Shown here: one piece after another, positions 25,240-35,006 of the stretch
Layout: each line of letters begins with the position of its first letter
How positions within the stretch are numbered: the first letter of the stretch is position 1
Assembly (NCBI RefSeq): GCF_002858745.1
Contig: NZ_PJRO01000001.1
Span: 496,001-560,000, forward strand
From: Mesorhizobium loti
GTDB taxonomy: Bacteria; Pseudomonadota; Alphaproteobacteria; Rhizobiales; Rhizobiaceae
Reading direction: 5' to 3'
DNA: 64,000 bases
Program-made: the position numbers and the translations under genes
Notes under the pieces: model-generated
Database searches by the model: none
What the model was told of the DNA's origin: nothing
What the model saw: the letters and a program-made list of their open reading frames with translations, nothing else

Positions 25240-26325
25240 ATGCGACTGCCGCACGCACTCATAGTCTCGCTTGGAGGCCTGCTTGGCGCGCTGCTCATGA
25301 CCGGCACCGCTGCTGCTGCCGCGCTCAATATCGGCGTCGCGGCGCCGTTGTCCGGCCCCTCCACGATCCTCGGCAGGCAGATCGAATATGGCGCGCGGCT
25401 GGGTGCAGGCACCCGCGGCGCTGAAACCGCCGTCGTCGACGATAAATGCACCGCTGAAGGTGGAGCCGCTGCTGCCACCCAGTTCGTGTCTGCCAAGGTC
25501 GACGTCGTTGTCGGCTTCCTGTGTACGGAGGCGATCGAGGCAGCGCTGCCGATCCTGAAACAGGCCGGCATCCCGGTGATAACGCTCGGTGTGCGCACCG
25601 AAGGTCTCACGGACCGGCGCGCCAAGACGGGCTGGCCGGTGTTCCGGCTTGGTCCACGCGGCGACGCCGAACGGGACGCCGGCGGCACGATCCTATCAAA
25701 GCTATGGCGCGATGCGTCCTTTGCCGTCGTTGATGACGGCACCATCTACGGGCGCGAATTGGCGGAAGCGGTGCGTGTGGCAACCCAGCAAGCGGCCCTC
25801 AAACCGGTGTTCACTGACACGTTCCGCCCCGAACTCGACAATCAAGTCGGCCTGGTCGGCCGTCTGCGCAAGGCCGGCGCCGACGCGGTCTTTGTCGGCA
25901 GCGATGGTCGCGACGTTGCCATCATGGCGCGCGATGCGGCCAAATTGGGCTCCGAAATGGTGTTTGCCGGTGGTGAGGCACTACGCGAAGCCGCAGATGA
26001 CGTGCCTTATGCAACCGGCACTCTGATGATCGCCATGCCCGAATGGGCGGATGTCGCGGACAAGAAGACACTTGATCTTTTTTCCGCAGGCAAGGTCCTG
26101 CCCGAGGGCTATGCGCTGCCTGCTTTTGCCGCCGTCGAGATCGCAGACGCGGCCCAAAAGGCGTCCGAGGCCGATGGCAAGCTGATGTTGGCAGTATTGT
26201 CGGGCCGGACCTTCCCGACATCCATCGGCCCGGTCACCTTCGACGCGAAAGGCGACCTGACACAGAACCCTTATCGCGCCTTCCGCTTTGACGGCACGCG
26301 TTTCGTGCCCCTTGAGGAGCAATGA
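25240..26325 (+). CDS. ABC transporter substrate-binding protein, branched-chain/amide type (orphan)
   Basis: The 361-residue protein has a signal peptide (MRLPHALIVSLGGLLGALLM, Ala-rich cleavage near residue 28). The mature part is Leu/Ile/Val-binding-like: IGVAAPLSGPSTILGRQIEYG, CTEAIEAALPILKQAGIPVI, DGTIYGRELAEAV, and a C-terminal YALPAFAAVEIADAAQKA. The family delivers amino acids, amides or short peptides to ABC permeases; none is nearby. The ATG at 25240 is used; the ATG at 25219 is possible. The stop overlaps the start of the following peptidase as ATGA, implying linked function. Confidence 0.85.
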   Translation: MRLPHALIVSLGGLLGALLMTGTAAAAALNIGVAAPLSGPSTILGRQIEYGARLGAGTRGAETAVVDDKCTAEGGAAAATQFVSAKVDVVVGFLCTEAIEAALPILKQAGIPVITLGVRTEGLTDRRAKTGWPVFRLGPRGDAERDAGGTILSKLWRDASFAVVDDGTIYGRELAEAVRVATQQAALKPVFTDTFRPELDNQVGLVGRLRKAGADAVFVGSDGRDVAIMARDAAKLGSEMVFAGGEALREAADDVPYATGTLMIAMPEWADVADKKTLDLFSAGKVLPEGYALPAFAAVEIADAAQKASEADGKLMLAVLSGRTFPTSIGPVTFDAKGDLTQNPYRAFRFDGTRFVPLEEQ

Positions 26326-27332
26326 TGTTCCGCACCGGCAAACGCAACCTGATCACCGACGTCACCGGCTTGCGTGTCGGCAATGTCGGGGACGCGAAGC
26401 TGAAATCGGGGACGACCGTCCTGGTGTGCGACGAGCCAGCGGTGGCCGGCGTGCAGGTATTGGGCGGCGCGCCGGGCACGCGCGAGACCGACCTACTCGA
26501 GCCGCATAATTCGGTTGAAACCATCAACGCCCTGGTGCTTTCCGGCGGCTCCGCCTTCGGCCTGGATGCCGCCTCCGGCGTGCAGGCAGCCCTGCGCGAG
26601 CTGGGCATAGGCTTCGAGGTCGCTGGCTTCCGCGTGCCGATCGTGCCGGCAGCCATCCTGTTCGACCTTCCCAACAATGGCGACAAGAACTGGGACCGCT
26701 ATCCGCCCTATCGTGAATTCGGGCATGAGGCAGCCCTTGCTGCTTCAGCAGATTTCGAGATCGGCACCGCCGGTGCGGGCATCGGAGCCCTGACCTCCGG
26801 CCTGAAAGGCGGGCTCGGTTCCGCATCGACCGTATTGGACAGCGGCATCACCATCGGCGCACTCGTTGCAGCCAATTCGACCGGCTCGGTGACCGTTGGC
26901 CGTAGCCGCCATTTCTGGGCATCTCCCTTCGAGATCGGCGACGAATTCGGCGCACTGGGCTACCCTTCACCTATGCCCGAGGACAGCCGGCAGGTTCGGT
27001 TGAAGTTCCGCGACAATCCGGTCGGCGCCAACACCACCATTGCCATCATCGCAACGGACGCGGTTTTAACCAAAGCGGCGGCCAAGCGGCTGGCGATCGC
27101 GGCGCATGACGGCTTCGCACGCAGCATCTGGCCGACACATACGCCGGTCGACGGGGATCTCGTCTTTGGCCTGGCAACAGGCAAGAGTGGTATCATGCCC
27201 TCGCCGGTCGAAGCCATCGACCTTTATGCCGCTGCCGGCGCCACCATGGCACGAGCGATCGCACGTGCCGTCTTCAAAGCCACACCGTCGCAAGGCGACC
27301 TTTTTCCGACCTGGTCTTCGCTGAAAGGCTGA
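26322..27332 (+). CDS. P1/S58 family peptidase (DmpA/NylC-like autoprocessing hydrolase)
   Basis: The 336-residue Ntn-type hydrolase of the DmpA/NylC family has TDVTGLRVGNVGD, NALVLSGGSAFGLDAASGV, GTAGAGIGALTSGLKGG and GANTTIAIIATDA. The dipeptide Asn237-Thr238 matches the self-cleavage site of NylC, where Thr becomes the N-terminal nucleophile of the beta chain. Relatives cleave beta-peptides, D-amino-acid amides or nylon oligomers. It is translationally coupled to an amide/amino-acid-type binding protein, suggesting imported oligo-amide substrates. There is no signal peptide, so it acts in the cytoplasm. Confidence 0.9.
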   Translation: MMFRTGKRNLITDVTGLRVGNVGDAKLKSGTTVLVCDEPAVAGVQVLGGAPGTRETDLLEPHNSVETINALVLSGGSAFGLDAASGVQAALRELGIGFEVAGFRVPIVPAAILFDLPNNGDKNWDRYPPYREFGHEAALAASADFEIGTAGAGIGALTSGLKGGLGSASTVLDSGITIGALVAANSTGSVTVGRSRHFWASPFEIGDEFGALGYPSPMPEDSRQVRLKFRDNPVGANTTIAIIATDAVLTKAAAKRLAIAAHDGFARSIWPTHTPVDGDLVFGLATGKSGIMPSPVEAIDLYAAAGATMARAIARAVFKATPSQGDLFPTWSSLKG

Positions 27333-27386
27333 GTGTACAGCGACCTGCTCTGACGGGCATATTACAGCGGAGTTTCGGAGGGACGA

Positions 27387-28112
27387 ATGATACGGCGGGC
27401 GAAGTTGACAGGCTTGGCAGGCGCATTGTGGCTGGCGGCGGGCCCGACATGGGCCGGCGACGTTGCTCAGTTGCAGGTCCTCGGCTTCAGCAAGGGCGGC
27501 GGCATCTTCGCTTTCGAAGAATATGGCGTGCAGGATGGCTCCGGCTTTCCTTATGCCAACCGTTATTACATCGACACAGCGACAGACACGTTCGTCAAAG
27601 GCACGCCGGTGCGCGTTCGGCTCGATGATGAAAGCGCAACGCTACAGGCAGCCCGTAGCAAGGCGCGCGAACAGGGCGAGGCCATCGTCAAGCAAACGGA
27701 ACTCGATGCCAATCAGGGTTTCACGGCCGGCAGCAATCCGGTGACCGAACTGTCGGCCGATCCGCAGCGTATGGTCGTCAACCCACGCCCGGTGCTTCCC
27801 GCGATCGACGAGCCGCTGGAGTTCAGGCTGAACGAATTCGCGCTGAATGGCGACGAAGTCTGCGCCAGCCAGGGCGAAACCAAGGGTTTTCGTCTCCTGC
27901 GCATCGAGGCCAACCCCAATGGCGCCACGAAACTGCTGCATGAGGACAAATCCATCCCGAAAAGCCGCGGCTGCCCGAGCGGCTACGGTATTGGTGCGGT
28001 GCAGACCTATAGTGGCGACAGCCTGTCCGCTTACGCCGTACTGATCTGGACACGCGGTTACGGCTTTGAAGGGCCGGATTACCGCTGGATCGCAGTGACC
28101 GGGCGGCTGTGA
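27387..28112 (+). CDS. Secreted DUF2259 family protein
   Basis: The 241-residue protein has an N-terminal signal peptide (LAGALWLAAGPTWAGD). The mature protein begins VAQLQVLGFSKGGGIFAFEEYGVQDGSGFPY, characteristic of DUF2259, and has two Cys (CASQGE and GCPSGYG) that may form a disulfide. CGGAGGGACGA provides a strong ribosome site. The function is unknown. The stop overlaps the GTG start of the membrane protein that follows. Confidence 0.82.
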   Translation: MIRRAKLTGLAGALWLAAGPTWAGDVAQLQVLGFSKGGGIFAFEEYGVQDGSGFPYANRYYIDTATDTFVKGTPVRVRLDDESATLQAARSKAREQGEAIVKQTELDANQGFTAGSNPVTELSADPQRMVVNPRPVLPAIDEPLEFRLNEFALNGDEVCASQGETKGFRLLRIEANPNGATKLLHEDKSIPKSRGCPSGYGIGAVQTYSGDSLSAYAVLIWTRGYGFEGPDYRWIAVTGRL

Positions 28113-28636
28113 CCGCTTCCGCCCCAGCAGTCCGCACTGGCGGTGCGATGGCGACGCGTCTGCGTCTGGCTCTGCCAGCGCTGCAAACCGCCATTGCCGG
28201 AGCCCTTGCCTGGGCACTTTTGATGGGCGCCAGCGCTTATGCCAGACTGCTGATGGCCAACTGGCAGATGCCAGGAGGCATCGTGGCGGTGGTGCTGTTG
28301 TTTGCTGCCGGAGGGGCACTCGCCTTTCCGCTCGGCCTGTATGCTGCCCGGCTCGTCGCCCTTGGCCGGTCTGGCGAAGTCGCCTTCGCTGCCTTTCTGG
28401 CATGCCTCATCGCGGCGACAATTGCCGTCACCGGTGGGCTCTACGCACTGCAGTACCGTTCCTATTATGCCGAGTGGCACGGCACGCCCTTCAGCATACG
28501 CTGGTTCTTCCAGTTCGCCTTCACCAGCGCCGGCGCTCTCTACCAGTTCGCCATCCTCGGCATTCGTTTTTATTTCCCGCTCGGCTTCGTCGCGTTGTTT
28601 GCCGCTGCGCTGTGGTTTGTCCGTCAGCCGCGTTGA
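28109..28636 (+). CDS. Hypothetical four-helix membrane protein
   Basis: The 175-residue protein has about four hydrophobic segments (LQTAIAGALAWALLMGASAY, GGIVAVVLLFAAGGALAFPL, VAFAAFLACLIAATIAVTGG, FYFPLGFVALFAAALWFV). No family is recognised. The start may be GTG at 28109, overlapping the upstream stop as GTGA, or ATG at 28148; the GTG is preferred because of the coupling. It is probably co-expressed with the secreted DUF2259 protein. Confidence 0.65.
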   Translation: MTASAPAVRTGGAMATRLRLALPALQTAIAGALAWALLMGASAYARLLMANWQMPGGIVAVVLLFAAGGALAFPLGLYAARLVALGRSGEVAFAAFLACLIAATIAVTGGLYALQYRSYYAEWHGTPFSIRWFFQFAFTSAGALYQFAILGIRFYFPLGFVALFAAALWFVRQPR

Positions 28637-28697
28637 GCATTTTCTCCTGCTCTGTTAGGACGCGGCGTAAGTTTCTCCGAGACATCAGGACGAACCG

Positions 28698-29999
<1,302 letters not shown>

Positions 30000-30005
30000 C
30001 ATCCC

Positions 30006-30740
30006 ATGCGGCTGGCGGTCATCTCCGACATCCACGGCAATCTGCGTGCGCTGGAGACGGTGCATCGCGAGATCAAGGCCGCAGCGCCCGACCTGATCGT
30101 CAATCTGGGCGACTGCCTGTCCGGCCCGCTCTGGCCGGAAGAGACCGCGCAATATCTCGCCGCCCAAAACTGGCCGACCGTGCGTGGCAATCATGATCGG
30201 GAACTCGCTGAAACACCGGCGGCGGACCTTGGCGAGTCCGACGCCTTTACCTATCAACATCTTTCCGAGACTTCGAAGGAATGGATTGCGGCATTGCCCG
30301 CGACGATCAGCCTGGAGTCAGATGTCTTCCTTTGCCATGGCAGTCCGTCGAGCGACGAGATCTTCCTGCTCGAGGAAGACGGCGGCAACCATTTCTTCCC
30401 GTCCACCGAGAGCGCGGTTCGTCGCAAGCTCAGCAATGTCACCGCACAACTCGTGCTGTGCGGTCACTCGCACACGCCCCGCGTCGTCCGTGTCTCCGAA
30501 AACCAGACGGTCCTCAACCCGGGCAGCGTCGGCGTGCAGGCGTTTCCCGGTTTGACCGCGACCGGCAGCCCGCACGCACGTTACGCGATCGCCACACGCC
30601 AGAACGGCAGATGGTCGTTCGAGTTGCGCGCCATCGACTACGATTGGGCAGAGGCAGCTCGGCGCGCGGAAGACAGCGGCTTCGCCTATTGGGCGCATGG
30701 GCTGTCGACAGGCTTCGCGGCCGACGCCATCGGCACCTGA
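30006..30740 (+). CDS. Metallophosphoesterase (YfcE-like)
   Basis: The 244-residue calcineurin-like phosphoesterase has all metal motifs in order: SDIHGNLRAL (D-x-H), NLGDCLSGP (GD), VRGNHDRE (GNHD), FLCHGSPSS and LCGHSHTPRVVRV (GH-x-H). The family hydrolyses phosphodiesters or phosphomonoesters with two metals. It follows purB by only 6 bp, so it is probably co-transcribed with it. The substrate is unknown. Confidence 0.9.
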   Translation: MRLAVISDIHGNLRALETVHREIKAAAPDLIVNLGDCLSGPLWPEETAQYLAAQNWPTVRGNHDRELAETPAADLGESDAFTYQHLSETSKEWIAALPATISLESDVFLCHGSPSSDEIFLLEEDGGNHFFPSTESAVRRKLSNVTAQLVLCGHSHTPRVVRVSENQTVLNPGSVGVQAFPGLTATGSPHARYAIATRQNGRWSFELRAIDYDWAEAARRAEDSGFAYWAHGLSTGFAADAIGT

Positions 30741-30745
30741 CGCAG

Positions 30746-31036
30746 TCAGGCAGCGAACGGGTCCATCAGGACGACGGTTCCGTCCCTGGCCTTGTGCGCA
30801 TTGATCAGCGGCACCAGCCGCCGGAAATGTTCGGTCCGGCAATGGATGTCCAGCGCGGCACGATCCGGCCATTTCTCCACAAAGATGAAATGTTCGGGAT
30901 CCTTCTGATCGACGAATAGTTCGTAGGAGATGCAAAGCGGCTCGAGACGCGTCTTTTCGACGAGCTCGGCATAGAGCGGCCGTACGATTTCGATGGCTTC
31001 AGGCTTGATGAAATCCTCGGCGATGACTTTGAGCAT
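30746..31036 (-). CDS. Antibiotic biosynthesis monooxygenase-type (YgiN-like) protein
   Basis: The 96-residue ferredoxin-like ABM domain begins MLKVIAEDFIKPEAIEIVRP and contains CISYELFVDQKDPEHFIFVEKWPDRAALDIH followed by TEHFRRLVPLI. This is the standard pattern of small dimeric quinol monooxygenase-like proteins. The ATG at 31036 has GGAAGAGG upstream; a 13-residue longer reading is unlikely. It converges with the phosphoesterase. Confidence 0.88.
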   Translation of the reverse strand: MLKVIAEDFIKPEAIEIVRPLYAELVEKTRLEPLCISYELFVDQKDPEHFIFVEKWPDRAALDIHCRTEHFRRLVPLINAHKARDGTVVLMDPFAA

Positions 31037-31095
31037 GGGGCCTCTTCCGAAATTCTGGCAGCCGAACGGCATCATGCGGATTCGGCTACAGATAT

Positions 31096-31192
31096 CTAGA
31101 GCAAGTCCAGGAAAAGTGTGTAACGGTTTTCCGTCCGGAATTGCGTAAAAACAAAGAGTTAGAGCGTTTCCGTGAAAAACGGAAATGCTCTA
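31096..31192 (+). repeat. RIME-like intergenic repeat, family A copy 3
   Basis: CTAGAGCAAGTCCAGGAAAA, GTGTGTAACGGTTTTCCGTC, CGGAATTGCGTAAAAACAAA and GAGTTAGAGCGTTTCCGTGA follow one another in the same order as in the other copies. It lies between two minus-strand genes. Unlike most copies, neither end touches a stop codon. Confidence 0.88.
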
Positions 31193-31258
31193 ACATCGCT
31201 CCAAACTCGATGGTGTCAGGATTGCTCCTGGACCATCGGATCAGTTGGTCAGCTCCAC

Positions 31259-32074
31259 TCAGGCTGGCTGGTCAGGTACCGCGTGGATTTCGGTGCCCCA
31301 GGGATCGCGATACGTCGACGGCGCCTTGGCTTGGGAGGAGCGCATCTCCACCCAGGACAGCCCCGAACGGCTGGCGTCGCGCTTGCCGGCGCCGGCGCTC
31401 TGCCAGGTGTTGGCGCCGATATGGTGGTGATAGCCGCCTGACGACAGGAACACTGCCTGCGAGCCGTATTTCGTGACGGTATCGAAACCGAATTCGGTAT
31501 TCCACCAGGCCTCGGCCTGATTTGGATCGCCGACCCGCAGGTGAACATGGCCGACGACGGTGTTTTCCGGCGCACCCTTCCAGCCGGCGTCGCCGGCGGG
31601 CACGGAGCCGATCACGCCTGGGATATCCATGCGAGCCGTCGCCATCTCGACGGTCGGGCCATTCCACTTCCAGGTGTCGCGCGGACAATCGGCGTAGATC
31701 TCGATGCCGTTGCCTTCGGGGTCGGTGAGATAGGCTGCCTCTGAGACCAGATGGTCCGAAGCACCTTCAACCGCGATCTTGCTTTCGATGGCGTGGTTGA
31801 TCCAGCGGCCGAGGTCGGCGCGGCTGGGCAGAAGGAAGGCGGTGTGGAACAGGCCAGCGCTACGCGGATCGTCCGGCTTGGCGGCGGGGTCGCGCTCCAG
31901 CACCAGAAGTGGGCGATTGGCGGCCCCCAGGGTGATCGTCTCGCCGTCGCGGGCAAGTTCTTGCAGACCGACGACCGCGCTGTAATAGGCGGCAAGCTTA
32001 TCGGCGTCACGGGCTTTCAGCCCGACACGGGCGACGCTGACCGGTGTGGTGGCGGCGAAAGGCAAAGTGCTCAT
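31259..32074 (-). CDS. Two-domain VOC family protein (CatE-like dioxygenase/glyoxalase)
   Basis: The 271-residue protein has two VOC units. The first contains VSVARVGLKARDADKLAAYY, AGLFHTAFLLPSRADLGRWI and YLTDPEGNGIEIYAD; the second GHVHLRVGD, GGYHHHIGANTW and YRDPWGTEIHAVPD. His and Glu ligands typical of the metal site are present (H of LFHTAF, E of GIEIYAD). It resembles catechol-2,3-dioxygenase-like CatE proteins. The ATG at 32074 has GGAGACC ahead. An upstream TTG at 32161, also with GGAG, would add a twin-arginine-type signal; see findings. Confidence 0.85.
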   Translation of the reverse strand: MSTLPFAATTPVSVARVGLKARDADKLAAYYSAVVGLQELARDGETITLGAANRPLLVLERDPAAKPDDPRSAGLFHTAFLLPSRADLGRWINHAIESKIAVEGASDHLVSEAAYLTDPEGNGIEIYADCPRDTWKWNGPTVEMATARMDIPGVIGSVPAGDAGWKGAPENTVVGHVHLRVGDPNQAEAWWNTEFGFDTVTKYGSQAVFLSSGGYHHHIGANTWQSAGAGKRDASRSGLSWVEMRSSQAKAPSTYRDPWGTEIHAVPDQPA

Positions 32075-32389
32075 CTTGGTCTCCGAACGGGCTGCGCCGG
32101 TGATGGCTCCCAAAGCCAGCACACCGGTTGCGCCCATCATTGTACGTCGCGTCAGTCGCAAATCCCGATCTCCGAAAACGCGGCGGCGATTGTTCTCCAA
32201 CCAGATGAGGTATTCCAACTGTTCACACAAGACAGCAAAAACCGAACATGGTGTTCACTGTTTCGATATCGCACCCTCCTGATCCATCGTGCCACCAGAT
32301 ATTCCGTTGCGCCAGCATGTGGTCACGGCAGACAGGTTCCTCCTGCTCCTCTATTGTTTTGCCAACAACTTGAATTGGTTCACCATTCC
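32075..32389. other. Intergenic region between VOC gene and GNAT gene
   Basis: This 315-bp divergent region has no independent gene. Its left half (to 32161 or 32230) reads on the minus strand as an in-frame extension of the VOC gene with a twin-arginine-like segment. The right half presumably holds promoters for both sides; I recognise no strong -35/-10 pair or operator. Confidence 0.5.
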
Positions 32390-32854
32390 ATGACCACCAT
32401 CAATTTGAGACCCGCGCGCGCCGGCGACGGGCAAGCAGTTTTCGACGTGACGCAGGCCTCAGTTCGAGAGCTTGCAAAGAACCATTATTCCGAAAGTCAA
32501 ATCGCCGGCTGGATGGGCGAACGCACGGCTCAGACTTACGAAAGGCTGATCGCCAGAGGAGGCATGGTGGTTGCCGAGCAGGATGACAGGATCGTGGGTT
32601 TCGTCGATGCTGAGCCTGGCGAAGTGACCCGGCTCTTTCTCCTCTCCGCCGCGGCCGGCTCGGGCCTCGGTAGCAAGCTTCTGGAAATCGGCATTGCCAA
32701 GGCGCGGCTGGATCACGAAGGCCTGATCCGGGTTGAAGCTACGCTCAATGCCGAAGGTTTCTACGCGCGGCATGGTTTTCGTCCGGTAGAGCACGGCTTC
32801 TTCTCCCACGGCGTCGGCGGCGACCCGATCGGGATCGTGTTGATGGAACTCTGA
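32390..32854 (+). CDS. GNAT family N-acetyltransferase
   Basis: The 154-residue GNAT begins MTTINLRPARAGDGQAVFDV. The core is VAEQDDRIVGFVDAEPGEVTRLF, followed by the cofactor loop AAGSGLGSKLLEIGIAKAR and ATLNAEGFYARHGFRPVEHG, characteristic of the PA4866/YafP-type group. The substrate is unknown. The ATG at 32390 lacks a strong Shine-Dalgarno sequence but fits family length. Confidence 0.86.
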   Translation: MTTINLRPARAGDGQAVFDVTQASVRELAKNHYSESQIAGWMGERTAQTYERLIARGGMVVAEQDDRIVGFVDAEPGEVTRLFLLSAAAGSGLGSKLLEIGIAKARLDHEGLIRVEATLNAEGFYARHGFRPVEHGFFSHGVGGDPIGIVLMEL

Positions 32855-32906
32855 CCCGGAGCGGATCAAGGTTGCGCCTGAAGGGTCGGAACGCTACATC
32901 CGCGGC

Positions 32907-33455
32907 ATGAAAGTCAAGGACACCGACATCCTGATCGTGCCGGGCTACACCAATTCGGGGCCCGACCATTGGCAAAGCCGCTGGGAAGCGAAACTGTCGA
33001 CTGCGCGTCGCGTTGAACAGGCAGAATGGTCGAAACCCGTGCGTGAGGATTGGACGGCGCGCGTCGCGGAAGCCGTCAACGAGGCAACCAAACCGGTCGT
33101 GCTGGTCGCGCATTCGCTCGGCGTGCCGACCGCGATCCAGGCGCTGCCGCTGTGCAGGAAGCCGATTGCCGGCGGTTTCTTCGTGGCACCGCCGGACGTC
33201 GCCAACCCGAAGATCAAACCGAAGCACCTGATGACCTTCGGTCCCTACCCGCGTGACCCGCTACCCTTCCCGTCGATGGTGATTGCCAGCCGCAATGACC
33301 CGTTCTGCGATTTCGAAATCGCGGAAGACCTTGCGGGCGCCTGGGGCTCGCTGTTCATCGACGCCGGCGAAACCGGGCATCTCAATTCAGACTCCGGCCA
33401 TGGACCGTGGCCGGAGGGTTCGATGACGTTTGCGCATTTCCTGTCGAGATTGTGA
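32907..33455 (+). CDS. RBBP9/YdeN family serine hydrolase
   Basis: The 182-residue alpha/beta hydrolase has the family signature PGYTNSGPDHWQSRWE at the N-terminus, the nucleophile VLVAHSLGVPTA (Ser in A-H-S-L-G), Asp in ASRNDPFCDFE, and the catalytic His in GETGHLNSDSG. All triad elements are present. The family hydrolyses small esters; the cellular role is unclear. It lies 52 bp downstream of the GNAT gene and is possibly co-transcribed. Confidence 0.9.
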   Translation: MKVKDTDILIVPGYTNSGPDHWQSRWEAKLSTARRVEQAEWSKPVREDWTARVAEAVNEATKPVVLVAHSLGVPTAIQALPLCRKPIAGGFFVAPPDVANPKIKPKHLMTFGPYPRDPLPFPSMVIASRNDPFCDFEIAEDLAGAWGSLFIDAGETGHLNSDSGHGPWPEGSMTFAHFLSRL

Positions 33456-33500
33456 AGAGGTCAGCGAATAGTGAAATAGTGGATTTTCACTACTCACTAC

Positions 33501-34280
33501 TCACTCTTTCTGCCCGATCGATGCTTTCACGCTCGCCAGCAATGTCTTGGCGCCAAGACCAACCAATGCCTGTTCGGAACCCATGGCGAGCAGACGGTAA
33601 CCCATCTTGACGAGCCGACCGCTAAGGCCGGCATCCAGAACGTAGATCGCCGCATGCTTGCCTGCCTTGCGGCTGCGTTCGGCGATCAGGGCGATGGTCT
33701 CCATCATGTCCTCAAGCGTCGAGTCCACGACCGCGCCATTGCTCCAGGCGATCGAGAAATCCGACGGTCCGACGAAGATGCCATCGATACCGGGCGTCTC
33801 AAGAATGCCGTCCAGTGCTGCCAGCGCCGCGCGTGTCTCGACCATGGCGAAAGCCAGTGTGCGCTGATTGCTCTCTTTCAGCCAATCGGCCTGCGTGCCC
33901 TTGCCGTAGCGCGGAAGGGCATAGGTCGGCCCCCAGGAGCGTTCGCCAAGCGGCGGATACTTCATCGCCGCGGCGAAAGCCTTGGCGTCGGCCACCGAAT
34001 TGACCATCGGCGCGATTACCGCCTCGGCGCCGAAATCCAGCGCACGGCTGGCCATGTCGAAGCGACCGACCGGAATGCGGACCAGGGCGGGCTTGCCGAC
34101 CGACTGGATCGGCGCGATCGAGCGCAACACGCTGTCTTCGTTATGGCCGCCATGCTGCATGTCGAGCGTCACCGCGTCGAAGCCCTGCCTGGCGACGATC
34201 TCGACGGTCAACGCGTCGGGCACGCCCGACCAGGCGGTGCACAGCGTTTCATCGGCTTCCAGGCGGGCTTTCAGGGACAT
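33501..34280 (-). CDS. HpcH/HpaI family aldolase
   Basis: The 259-residue TIM-barrel aldolase has TLDMQHGGHNEDSV, RIPVGRFDMASRALDFGAEAVIAPMVNS with the conserved Arg, MVETRAALAALDGI (metal-ligand Glu), and GIDGIFVGPSDFSIAWS (metal-ligand Asp). The family cleaves 2-keto-3-deoxy-type acids to pyruvate plus an aldehyde using a divalent metal. The physiological substrate is not evident from neighbours. It converges with the RBBP9-like gene. Confidence 0.9.
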   Translation of the reverse strand: MSLKARLEADETLCTAWSGVPDALTVEIVARQGFDAVTLDMQHGGHNEDSVLRSIAPIQSVGKPALVRIPVGRFDMASRALDFGAEAVIAPMVNSVADAKAFAAAMKYPPLGERSWGPTYALPRYGKGTQADWLKESNQRTLAFAMVETRAALAALDGILETPGIDGIFVGPSDFSIAWSNGAVVDSTLEDMMETIALIAERSRKAGKHAAIYVLDAGLSGRLVKMGYRLLAMGSEQALVGLGAKTLLASVKASIGQKE

Positions 34281-34335
34281 CGGCTACTTCCTCTCGATTT
34301 GAATCCAGTTTCAGCCGGAAATGACGGAAAAGGCA

Positions 34336-34365
34336 AAGAAAAACCGCCCGGGAAAACCGGGCGGT
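34336..34365 (-). terminator. Rho-independent terminator for zeta-subunit gene
   Basis: Perfect 9-bp stem ACCGCCCGG / CCGGGCGGT (34343-34351, 34357-34365) with a GAAAA loop. On the minus strand it is followed by TTTTTCTT. It lies 37 bp after the stop at 34403. Confidence 0.85.
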
Positions 34366-34402
34366 CCATTGGTCCAGCCATGCCGGCACCGGCGCCTGCA
34401 GA

Positions 34403-34723
34403 TCAGGTGTTCTTGATCTGCTCGATGGCCTGAGCCATCAGCTCATCCATGGTGCGACGGATCTGGTGATCGGACTGGTCGATGCCGGCGGCATCGAAAT
34501 CCTTGCGGACCTTGCGGAACACATCGTGGTCGCCCGCTTCCTCTATGTCCGAAACAACGACTTCCTTAGCATAGGCATCGGCATCGGCGCCGGTCTTGCC
34601 CAGCTTTTCAGCCGCCCAGAGGCCAAGTGCCTTGTTGCGGCGCGCGTTCGCCTTGAAACGCAGTTCCTCGTCGAAGACGAACTTGCGCTCGAAGCCCTCT
34701 TCGCGGTCCTTCATGCTGCTCAT
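34403..34723 (-). CDS. F1-ATPase inhibitor zeta subunit (DUF1476)
   Basis: The 106-residue all-helical protein begins MSSMKDREEGFERKFVFDEE and contains FKANARRNKALGLWAAEKLG, the DUF1476 signature. In Paracoccus the homologue is the zeta subunit, which blocks ATP hydrolysis by F1F0-ATP synthase through its N-terminal segment. In rhizobia and relatives the inhibitory role may be weaker. GGAGG precedes the ATG at 34723. It is divergent from purC and has its own terminator. Confidence 0.9.
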   Translation of the reverse strand: MSSMKDREEGFERKFVFDEELRFKANARRNKALGLWAAEKLGKTGADADAYAKEVVVSDIEEAGDHDVFRKVRKDFDAAGIDQSDHQIRRTMDELMAQAIEQIKNT

Positions 34724-35006
34724 CGCAAATCCTCCGGTGGAACCGATTCGGTTGGTGATCGATATATGCCTATCAGGATTTCTCAAACCAAATGGCTGGC
34801 GCGCGGTCAATATGCGATCTTGTCCCGCGCTTGCTTGTTGCATTGCGGCATTTCGGCCCGGAAAGCGGTGATTCGACCGATTTGCCGATTGAGCGATGTC
34901 CACGATTGGAGTAGAGACCGCGATTGAGACCATACACGCGCCCATGTGCCGCGAAAGAAAGGGACCGGTCGTTGCCACCTGCCCTTCCAACCAGAGAAAA
35001 AATCCA

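Noticed and set aside
33455..33500. Repeated CACTACTCACTACTCACTC-like run as an operator
   Set aside because: Short low-complexity sequence between convergent gene ends; no palindrome or promoter context.
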